5,087 nt of DNA from NCBI GenBank assembly GCA_029934815.1, contig JAOZLM010000073.1:1-5087 (forward strand), given 5' to 3'. The notes below the pieces were generated by a model. It was not told where the DNA came from. It saw only the letters and a program-made list of their open reading frames with translations, and did not search any database. The first letter of the stretch is position 1; each line of letters opens with the position of its first letter. Source of the DNA: Desulfocapsa sp. GTDB lineage: Bacteria; Desulfobacterota; Desulfobulbia; Desulfobulbales; Desulfocapsaceae. Position numbers and translations under genes: made by a program. Shown in pieces: positions 1 through 5,087 of the stretch.

Positions 1-3
1 AGA

Positions 4-17
4 CATCTCATGTCCTC
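4..17 (-). promoter_or_regulatory. Possible RBS and start codon of the next gene downstream of yifB
   Basis: On the minus strand, GAGG (17-14) overlaps the yifB TGA stop (18-16) and is followed after 7 nt by ATG (6-4); a second ATG at 11-9 is too close to it. This is the arrangement expected of a further tightly packed operon gene. Only two codons lie inside the window, so no product can be named. Confidence 0.3.
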
Positions 18-1536
18 AACCATTCCTTCGATATTGAACAGCTTCAGCAACATGAGACAGTTCAAGGCTTTCCTTGCTATCCATATCGGCAATGGTTCTG
101 GCTATCTTCAATATTCGGTGATAGGCACGGGCCGAGAGCCCAAGCTTCTCAACAGATCTTTCCAGAAGTTTTAAAGAAGGAGCATCAAGAGCACAATACT
201 TTTCAATGTCTCCAGTTCCCATTTGGGCATTACAGAAGATGTTCCTGCTTTCACCGTATCTGTCTTCCTGAATTTTTCGACTCTTATCCACCCGGGCTTT
301 AATGGTCTCTGAAGACTCCCCTTTTCGCTCATCGTTCATATCCTTAAACGCTACGGCTCCCACTTCGAGGTGCAAATCAATACGATCAAGGAGAGGACCG
401 GACACTTTACTGGAATAACGTTGAATTTGTGTTGGAGTACAATTACATTCTCTTACTTTGTCGCCATAATATCCGCATGGGCAAGGGTTGGATGCGACAA
501 CAAGCACAAAACGGGAAGGAAAATTCATACTCTGGTTGGCTCTTGTTATGTTTACATCTCCAGATTCAAGTGGCTGACGTAATACTTCCAGCACATGTTT
601 TTTAAATTCTGGAAGTTCATCCAAAAAAAGTACGCCATTGTGAGCCATAGAGACTTCGCCTGGACGAGGGATTGTCCCGCCACCAATTAAACCGGCATCG
701 GTTATGGTATGGTGAGGTGCACGAAATGGACGGCTGGAGATGAGTGGGGTATTTGTGGAGAGTTTGCCTGCGATTGAATAGATCTTGGTGGTTTCAAGTG
801 CCTCCTCAAAACTCATATCTGGTAAAATCGTAGCAAAACGTCTGGCAAGCATGGTCTTTCCGGAGCCGGGTGGCCCTGCCAAAGCGACATTGTGGCCTCC
901 GGAAGCCGCTATCTCAAGGGCCCGCTTCACATGTTCCTGCCCTTTTACATCCTGAAAATCCACATCTGTGGTTCTGCTGCCATTCAACAGTTCATCATGG
1001 TTTACAGCGATGGGATCAATATCTAATTCAGACGCAAGAAACTCAACAGCCTGATGCAAAGAGCTGACGCCAATAACATCAATTCCATTCACCACTGCTG
1101 CCTCATGCTTGTTTGTATCTGGTACAATGATCCCCTTCAGGCCCTGTGCTCTGGCATTTAAGGTAAGCGGTAATATACCGGGAACTCCGCGCACGGCACC
1201 ATCAAGGGATAATTCACCTAACACACAATAATCTTTTAATTTCTCAGGTACAAACAATTCTGATGCTGCAAGGATTCCAAGAGCGATGGGTAAATCAAAC
1301 CCGGCACCTGCTTTTTTCACGTCAGCCGGTGCCAGATTTACAGTAATTTTTCTGGGAGGCAAGTCATACCCGGAATTTTTAATTGCAGCCTTTACCCGAT
1401 CCCGACTTTCCCTGACACTTGAATCTGGAAGGCCAACAGTATTAAAAACCGGCAAACCAAGGGCGAGATCGACTTCAACTTCAACAGATAAGCCATCAAC
1501 ACCCTGCAAGGTTCCACTATGGACAATTGCTAACAT
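16..1536 (-). CDS. yifB: YifB/ComM family Mg-chelatase-like AAA+ ATPase
   Basis: Complete 506-residue protein, the usual length of the YifB/ComM family. The N-terminal part (about 20-145) is the ChlI-like, Lon-protease-fold domain with the family signatures VGLPD (34-38) and NLAPAD (67-72). The AAA+ module (about 190-400) has Walker A GPPGSGKT (221-228), Walker B VLFLDE (302-307), an SNPCPCG block with paired cysteines (C352, C354, C364, C366), and a probable arginine finger in LLDRIDL (R385). The C-terminal Mg-chelatase domain (about 410-500) has the sensor-2-like LSARAYHRILK segment (467-477). In Vibrio, ComM is a hexameric helicase that promotes branch migration of incoming DNA during natural transformation; YifB is also widespread in species not known to be competent, so the role here is inferred. 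The ATG start follows AGAGGA with 8-nt spacing and gives the normal family N-terminus (MLAIVHS). It starts directly after the methyltransferase stop codon, so it is probably co-transcribed and translationally coupled. All catalytic motifs look intact. Confidence 0.96.
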   Translation of the reverse strand: MLAIVHSGTLQGVDGLSVEVEVDLALGLPVFNTVGLPDSSVRESRDRVKAAIKNSGYDLPPRKITVNLAPADVKKAGAGFDLPIALGILAASELFVPEKLKDYCVLGELSLDGAVRGVPGILPLTLNARAQGLKGIIVPDTNKHEAAVVNGIDVIGVSSLHQAVEFLASELDIDPIAVNHDELLNGSRTTDVDFQDVKGQEHVKRALEIAASGGHNVALAGPPGSGKTMLARRFATILPDMSFEEALETTKIYSIAGKLSTNTPLISSRPFRAPHHTITDAGLIGGGTIPRPGEVSMAHNGVLFLDELPEFKKHVLEVLRQPLESGDVNITRANQSMNFPSRFVLVVASNPCPCGYYGDKVRECNCTPTQIQRYSSKVSGPLLDRIDLHLEVGAVAFKDMNDERKGESSETIKARVDKSRKIQEDRYGESRNIFCNAQMGTGDIEKYCALDAPSLKLLERSVEKLGLSARAYHRILKIARTIADMDSKESLELSHVAEAVQYRRNG

Positions 1537-2313
1537 CTATAAATTCCTCTGGTACATTGCCTGTACCGCTGATGAATATTCTCCGTCTTTTTCGGTATAG
1601 ATATAAAGTGGTGATTCAACGAGCATCCCATCCCCTCCATTTTTAATGGCTTCAATCAGAACAAGTCGCGCAGTATTTTCTTTTTTGGGATAAGAATAAA
1701 CCACCTGCATACGTTTTACGGCAAACCCACTACTCATCAGTTGAGCAATTAACACAGCCATAAGTTCTGCCGGATAAACCAGAAAAAGCCTTCCCCGAGT
1801 TTTTAAAACATAGGCAGCAGAATGTAAAACATCACTGAGTGTACACTGCACCTGATGCCTTGCAATTCGGGCTTCATCATTTATTGATTTACGCCCGCTG
1901 CCAGGCAAATAAAAGGGAGGGTTACAGACCACAGATGAATAGGAACCTGCCGGGAAATATTTTTCAATGGAGCGCAGATCCCCTGTTACAATTTCCATCT
2001 TCTTCTGGCAGGAATTGGCAATAACATTTTCTCTTGCCAGTTCTGCCAAAGCCTCCTGCAACTCTAATGCAGTGAGTTTTTGAATTAAATCCGGTGTCCG
2101 GTAGAGGAGAATAAATCCAAGGACACCGCATCCGGCACCAATATCAAGAACCAGTTCATCCTTTTTTAAGCGTACAAAGTGAGCCAGCAAAACAGGATCA
2201 ATGGAAAAACGATATCCGTCTACATGCTGAGAACAGCTCAACTCTCCATCAAAGAGTGTGTCTTTGCTGGTTTTCACGTCTCTTTTACCCAAGGCGGGAT
2301 ACTTCTTCTCCAT
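1537..2313 (-). CDS. TrmN6-like SAM-dependent methyltransferase (COG4123)
   Basis: Class I Rossmann-fold methyltransferase of about 258 residues, counting from the ATG at 2313. SAM-binding motif I is VLDIGAGCGVLGF (55-67), and an acidic LELQ strand (84-87) follows. The catalytic tetrapeptide NPPF (131-134) is typical of adenine-N6/amino methyltransferases. Overall architecture, including the N-terminal QHVDGYRFSIDPVLLA segment (29-44) that resembles the substrate/cofactor-capping part, matches COG4123. Its E. coli member YfiC/TrmN6 makes m6A37 in tRNA1(Val). Substrate is inferred only; other N6-methyltransferases share NPPF, so no gene symbol is given. The start is uncertain: TTG at 2319 (260 aa), ATG at 2313 (258 aa) and GTG at 2277 (246 aa, 7 nt after the upstream stop) are all in frame, and none has a strong well-spaced Shine-Dalgarno. 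I chose the ATG as the only standard codon. The reading frame overlaps the DUF1015 gene end by 29 bp from this start. Its TAG stop abuts the yifB ATG. Confidence 0.9.
   Translation of the reverse strand: MEKKYPALGKRDVKTSKDTLFDGELSCSQHVDGYRFSIDPVLLAHFVRLKKDELVLDIGAGCGVLGFILLYRTPDLIQKLTALELQEALAELARENVIANSCQKKMEIVTGDLRSIEKYFPAGSYSSVVCNPPFYLPGSGRKSINDEARIARHQVQCTLSDVLHSAAYVLKTRGRLFLVYPAELMAVLIAQLMSSGFAVKRMQVVYSYPKKENTARLVLIEAIKNGGDGMLVESPLYIYTEKDGEYSSAVQAMYQRNL
1545..1550 (-). promoter_or_regulatory. Ribosome binding site of yifB
   Basis: AGAGGA on the minus strand, 8 nt before the yifB ATG and located inside the last codons of the methyltransferase gene. It supports the ATG at 1536 even though there is no intergenic gap, and suggests coupled translation. 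Confidence 0.8.
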
Positions 2314-3658
2314 CCACAAGCTGATTAAAGAGCAGCCCAGTCATAATTTTCGGATAAAAATATGTGGATTTATGAGGCATTATCAAGTTTTTATCAGCAA
2401 CCTGCTTAACCTGCTGTACACGGGTCGGGTTCATCACAAAAAGAAGTGGCGTCATCTCATTCTGCCTGTTCCAGTCTTTGACAGCCACATCCATTGCCTC
2501 GTCAGGGTCGCTATAATAGTGGATCAGGTTTTCCGCCTCAAGGCGCTCGTGGTCAAGTTCCATTGCCTTGTGGATAATCACATCGGAAAGAATCACAACA
2601 TCCAGCTCCTGCAACTGTTCTGGCTTCCCTTTAATCAATTCTTTGGCAGCTGGTTTCATGGTGAGCAAAAAACAGCGATCTTCACCGGGGTGATAGACAC
2701 CAAAGGTGGTGACAGATGCATTGCTGCTTTCTTCTTCATCCATTCGCGAAAGTACTTCAGCGACCAGTACCTCACGGGTTCCTTCTTTCATTTCTTCCAG
2801 TTCAAACCAGGGATCAAGACGCAGACGCAAATCTTCCATATTTATCATCCCGGGCCATTGCAGCAGACGATGAGTAGGCAGCACAGATAAGCCCGGATCT
2901 TCCATGGGACAGAGATACATCATAATATGATTGGCAGGATCTTTATCTGAAAAATCAGCTTTCCGTTCCCTTTGCATTTTTCTATAGGCAAGTGCGGTAG
3001 TATAACGATGATGCCCATCTGCGATATAAAGAGACTTATCCAGAAACAACTCCTGAACCTGTTGAATCACAGCTTCATCACTTATTCGATACAGACTGTG
3101 GATACAGCCATCACCATCTGTAATTGAACCTATGCTATCCGGCTCTTTTGCGCCATCGAGTAGAGTCAGGACTGTGTTCTCTTCATCGGAATAGAGAGAG
3201 AAAATCTGGCTAAACTGCGCTTTGGTGGTATCAAGCAGACGCAGGCGATCAGCAATTACAGAATCAAAAGTCTCTTCATGGGGTTTTACAATTCCTTCAC
3301 TAAACTCAGCCAGCCCCACCAGTGACACCAGCCCTTTACGAGTAAGAATTTGCCCTGAGGGATGTTTATACTGCACGGTATAAAGATATAAAGCAGACTG
3401 TTTATCCCGAAGAAGTACATCTTCATCCAGCCATTTCTGAAAAAGATCAGCCACATCCTGATAACGGGCATCTTCACCCACAGCACCGCCAGGATTTTTC
3501 GTAATATCGAGGCGAATCATGGAATACGGGTTTTTCTGGCTATAAGAATCCACTGCTTTTTCATTAATCACATCATAAGGAGGAGTCACCACATCATCAA
3601 GACTGCCGACTTTGTCCACGTTAAAAGATACGCCCTTGAAGGGTGCGATAAAGGCCAT
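2285..3658 (-). CDS. DUF1015 family protein (COG4198), function not established
   Basis: Complete 457-residue soluble protein with no signal peptide or membrane segment evident. It is recognisable as DUF1015 by its N-terminus (MAFIAPFKG) followed by TPPYDVI (25-31), and by the blocks HEETF (127-131), ADGHHRYTTAL (213-223) and MPHKSTYFYPK (427-437). These His/Asp/Glu-rich blocks look like a catalytic or ligand site, but the reaction is unknown to me. In some Clostridia and relatives, as I recall, the family lies beside serine biosynthesis genes serC/serA; neither is visible here. A link to serine metabolism is therefore only a hypothesis. The ATG at 3658 follows AAGGAG with 9-nt spacing and gives the expected family N-terminus, so the start is secure. 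It is the first gene of the leftward operon, and its 3' end overlaps the start region of the methyltransferase gene. A candidate promoter lies in the divergent region upstream. Confidence 0.94.
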   Translation of the reverse strand: MAFIAPFKGVSFNVDKVGSLDDVVTPPYDVINEKAVDSYSQKNPYSMIRLDITKNPGGAVGEDARYQDVADLFQKWLDEDVLLRDKQSALYLYTVQYKHPSGQILTRKGLVSLVGLAEFSEGIVKPHEETFDSVIADRLRLLDTTKAQFSQIFSLYSDEENTVLTLLDGAKEPDSIGSITDGDGCIHSLYRISDEAVIQQVQELFLDKSLYIADGHHRYTTALAYRKMQRERKADFSDKDPANHIMMYLCPMEDPGLSVLPTHRLLQWPGMINMEDLRLRLDPWFELEEMKEGTREVLVAEVLSRMDEEESSNASVTTFGVYHPGEDRCFLLTMKPAAKELIKGKPEQLQELDVVILSDVIIHKAMELDHERLEAENLIHYYSDPDEAMDVAVKDWNRQNEMTPLLFVMNPTRVQQVKQVADKNLIMPHKSTYFYPKIMTGLLFNQLVDGEEVSRLG

Positions 3659-3667
3659 GCGTAATAA

Positions 3668-3673
3668 CTCCTT
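3668..3673 (-). promoter_or_regulatory. Ribosome binding site of the DUF1015 gene
   Basis: AAGGAG on the minus strand, 9 nt before the ATG at 3658. It is a strong Shine-Dalgarno match and fixes this start. Confidence 0.85.
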
Positions 3674-3716
3674 ATTTGCTATGTTGCGCAGAATGTTTAT
3701 GATCTGAATAATCGGA

Positions 3717-3745
3717 TTGTTCTTAGACGAATATCATTTAATAAC
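3717..3745 (+). promoter_or_regulatory. Weak candidate promoter for queDE
   Basis: Plus-strand TTGTTC (3717-3722) and AATAAC (3740-3745) are separated by 17 nt, matching consensus at 3 of 6 and 4 of 6 positions. The pair overlaps the -10 of the leftward candidate, so the two promoters would be intertwined. This is the best spaced pair I see for the rightward operon, but it is weak. Confidence 0.2.
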
Positions 3746-3767
3746 ACGGTTAGAACACTCTTTTCAA
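3738..3767 (-). promoter_or_regulatory. Candidate sigma70-type promoter for the leftward operon
   Basis: Minus-strand TTGAAA (3767-3762, 5 of 6 matches to the -35 consensus) and TATTAA (3743-3738, 4 of 6 to the -10 consensus) are separated by 18 nt. Transcription would begin near 3731, giving a leader of about 70 nt before the DUF1015 start. A match of this quality in AT-rich DNA could arise by chance. Confidence 0.4.
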
Positions 3768-3792
3768 GGGACTTAGGAAGTTAGTTTTATAT

Positions 3793-3797
3793 AGGAG
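3793..3797 (+). promoter_or_regulatory. Ribosome binding site of queD
   Basis: AGGAG with 6-nt spacing to the queD ATG at 3804. It decides the start. Confidence 0.85.
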
Positions 3798-3803
3798 ATA
3801 AAT

Positions 3804-4184
3804 ATGTACGATATTTTCATAAAAACCCATTTTGCCGGCGCCCACCACCTGCGGAATTACCCGGGAAACTGTGAGAACCCCCATGGCCATAACTGGAAAG
3901 TAAAAGTAACTGTACGTGCTTCAAAAGTTGACGAACTTGGTATGGGAATTGATTTTAAAATACTTAAAAAAATTGTTAATACTGCTGTTGATGAACTTGA
4001 CCACCGGGATCTGAATAAACATCCGGCCTTTCGGGATAAAAACCCGTCATCAGAACATATTGCAGCATTTCTTTTCGATACCCTTCGTCCCGATCTGCAG
4101 CATGATCGCTATGGCCTGCACTGTGTAGAAGTATGGGAAACTGACACCTCAGGACTTATTTATTACGGGCCGGATGCAAAATAA
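3804..4184 (+). CDS. queD: 6-carboxy-5,6,7,8-tetrahydropterin synthase QueD
   Basis: Complete 126-residue member of the 6-pyruvoyl-tetrahydropterin synthase fold. QueD converts 7,8-dihydroneopterin triphosphate into 6-carboxy-tetrahydropterin, releasing acetaldehyde and triphosphate, early in cytoplasmic preQ0/queuosine synthesis. Zinc ligands are visible as H14 (in FAGAHHL), H27 and H29 (in NPHGHNW). The candidate catalytic cysteine is C23, with D66-H67 in the LDHRDLN block. The NPSSE segment (80-84) and E112 in VWET match the pterin-binding glutamate region. The cysteine four residues before HGH favours QueD over a plain PTPS assignment, and the immediately following queE settles it. The ATG follows AGGAG (3793-3797) with 6-nt spacing. 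The gene heads the rightward operon and overlaps queE by 11 bp. Confidence 0.96.
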   Translation: MYDIFIKTHFAGAHHLRNYPGNCENPHGHNWKVKVTVRASKVDELGMGIDFKILKKIVNTAVDELDHRDLNKHPAFRDKNPSSEHIAAFLFDTLRPDLQHDRYGLHCVEVWETDTSGLIYYGPDAK

Positions 4185-4842
4185 ACTGCAAATCAGTGAA
4201 ATTTTTTATTCCATACAGGGTGAATCCACTTTTGCGGGTTACCCCTGTATCTTTATTCGTTTAAGCGGTTGTAATCTGCGTTGTAATTATTGCGATGCCG
4301 AATACACATGGGATGTAGGAGATTTTAAGACTATTGCGGAAATCATCTCCACTATTCATGAATTTCCCTGTAAGCTGGTTGAGGTTACAGGGGGTGAGCC
4401 ACTCCAGCAGACACAATGTCAGGATTTACTGCATATTTTATTAAAAGAAGATTATAAAGTACTTCTTGAGACAAATGGTTCTTTACCCATCGAGCATGTC
4501 CCCGATGAAGTAACAGCTATCCTTGATGTGAAATGTCCTGAAAGTGGCTCAGAAAATTCCTTTCATAAGGGTAACATCCCGGAAATAAAAAGAAGAGTAG
4601 AAGTGAAACCCGGCTCATGTGAATTAAAATTTGTACTTTCATCAAAAGATGACTTTCTCTGGGCATGTAATTTTATTCACGAACAGCAACTAAACACATT
4701 GCTGCCCATTCTTTTTTCACCAATTCAGAAACGTGTTTCTCCGGCAAAGCTTGCTGACTGGATCATGGAAACAGATCTTGCTGTTCGGCTCCAGCTTCAG
4801 CTACATACAATTCTCTGGCCAGATAAAAGCAGAGGCGTTTAA
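4174..4842 (+). CDS. queE: 7-carboxy-7-deazaguanine synthase QueE (radical SAM)
   Basis: Complete 222-residue protein, matching the normal QueE length (about 210-225). QueE is a radical SAM enzyme that contracts the ring of 6-carboxy-tetrahydropterin, the QueD product, to 7-carboxy-7-deazaguanine, which QueC converts to preQ0. The N-terminus has the substrate-side signature EIFYSIQGES (9-18). It is followed by the 4Fe-4S cluster motif CNLRCNYC (C33, C37, C40), a standard CX3CX2C. The SAM-binding TGGEP block is at 72-76, and LLETNGS (97-103) and LDVKCP (117-122) are typical of the family. The C-terminal RLQLQLHTILWPDKSRGV block (205-222) is characteristic. The ATG lies inside the 3' end of queD, with only weak G-rich sequence upstream, so translation is probably coupled to queD. 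No QueC or QueF is visible in the window. Confidence 0.97.
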   Translation: MQNKLQISEIFYSIQGESTFAGYPCIFIRLSGCNLRCNYCDAEYTWDVGDFKTIAEIISTIHEFPCKLVEVTGGEPLQQTQCQDLLHILLKEDYKVLLETNGSLPIEHVPDEVTAILDVKCPESGSENSFHKGNIPEIKRRVEVKPGSCELKFVLSSKDDFLWACNFIHEQQLNTLLPILFSPIQKRVSPAKLADWIMETDLAVRLQLQLHTILWPDKSRGV

Positions 4843-4869
4843 CCTAAATCTTATTATTACACTGTTACT

Positions 4870-5087
4870 ATGAAAAAAATTATACCGGTAGATCAGGCGG
4901 TGGGCATGGTACTTCCCCATGACATCACCGAGATAGTCAAAGACAAATTCAAAGGCCGTGCCTTTAAAAAGGGACACATTATTCGTACTGAAGATATTGA
5001 GCACTTAAAACGTCTTGGGAAAGAGCATATCTACGTTCTGAAATTAGGCCCTGAAGAAATTCACGAAAATGAGGCAGCAGAAATATT
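4870..5087 (+). CDS. Molybdopterin-binding protein (MoeA/COG0303-like), N-terminal part only
   Basis: Open frame that runs off the right edge; 72 residues are visible. The N-terminus reads IPVDQAVGMVLPHDITEI (5-22), then a GRAFKKGHIIRTEDIEHLKRLG stretch (29-50) and IYVLKLG (54-60). This resembles the start of the roughly 340-residue stand-alone molybdopterin-binding proteins of the MoeA/MoaB-like group, common in anaerobes such as sulfate reducers and clostridia. I recognise the pattern from memory; the diagnostic molybdopterin-binding domain would lie beyond the edge. A role in molybdenum cofactor handling is therefore inferred. The ATG at 4870 is chosen because the conserved segment begins right after it; the only other early Met (residue 13) would cut into that segment. 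No clear Shine-Dalgarno precedes it. It is 27 bp after queE, in the same reading frame, and probably in the same transcript. Confidence 0.8.
   Translation, partial: MKKIIPVDQAVGMVLPHDITEIVKDKFKGRAFKKGHIIRTEDIEHLKRLGKEHIYVLKLGPEEIHENEAAEI

Noticed and set aside
1286..1600. Plus-strand open frame of 104 codons over the yifB start
   Set aside because: Antisense to the conserved YifB N-terminus and the methyltransferase end; its translation shows no family features.
2258..2890. Long plus-strand open frame (210 codons) opposite the DUF1015 gene
   Set aside because: It lies almost wholly antisense to a well-conserved protein, its translation is rich in His/Phe/Gln without recognisable motifs, and it has no plausible RBS. 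It is a shadow frame.
3659..3803. Possible preQ1 riboswitch upstream of queDE
   Set aside because: Queuosine genes are often preceded by one, so I looked. There is no C-rich loop with an A-rich tail pairing as in class I, and no class II-like hairpin arrangement. The region reads as plain AT-rich promoter DNA.
4801..5004. Minus-strand open frame of 67 codons at the right end
   Set aside because: Antisense to the conserved queE C-terminus and the molybdopterin-binding N-terminus, both of which are clearly coding on the plus strand.
1..5087. Defence system, mobile element, CRISPR array or tRNA/rRNA gene
   Set aside because: No direct-repeat array, insertion-sequence ends, transposase, integrase or RNA-gene signature was seen. 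The YifB AAA+ ATPase plus methyltransferase pairing superficially recalls a defence module, but both belong to recognised housekeeping families.

Overview
The window looks like a chromosomal housekeeping segment from a Gram-negative, probably anaerobic bacterium. Base composition is moderate by eye (mid-40s % G+C, not computed). The flavour of the proteins (a COG4198/DUF1015 protein, a COG4123 methyltransferase, a YifB ATPase, and a stand-alone molybdopterin-binding protein next to queuosine genes) suggests Desulfobacterota, perhaps the Desulfobulbales. That placement is recalled similarity, not a search result. Genes are tightly packed, with no mobile elements, tRNA/rRNA genes or CRISPR arrays.

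Left two thirds (about 1-3658, minus strand): a compact three-gene operon read right to left. It holds a DUF1015 protein, a TrmN6-like SAM-dependent methyltransferase, and the YifB/ComM AAA+ ATPase. The first two genes meet or overlap, and the last two abut with no spacer (TAG directly followed by ATG). The extreme left edge may hold the ribosome binding site and first codons of a fourth gene of the same operon.

Middle (3659-3803): a 145-bp divergent intergenic region. It carries good Shine-Dalgarno sites for both flanking genes and a candidate sigma70-type promoter for the leftward operon. I see no riboswitch in it.

Right third (3804-5087, plus strand): queD and queE overlap by 11 bp and encode two successive steps of 7-deazaguanine (preQ0/queuosine) synthesis. 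After 27 bp comes the start of a molybdopterin-binding (MoeA/COG0303-like) protein, cut by the window edge.

Functionally, QueD makes 6-carboxy-tetrahydropterin and QueE converts it to 7-carboxy-7-deazaguanine, the precursor of the queuosine wobble base. The divergent operon may encode another tRNA modifier (a TrmN6-like adenine-N6 methyltransferase), so a loose tRNA-modification theme spans the intergenic region. I found no convincing new system. The most useful observations concern start-site ambiguity, gene junctions and the uncharacterised DUF1015 protein.
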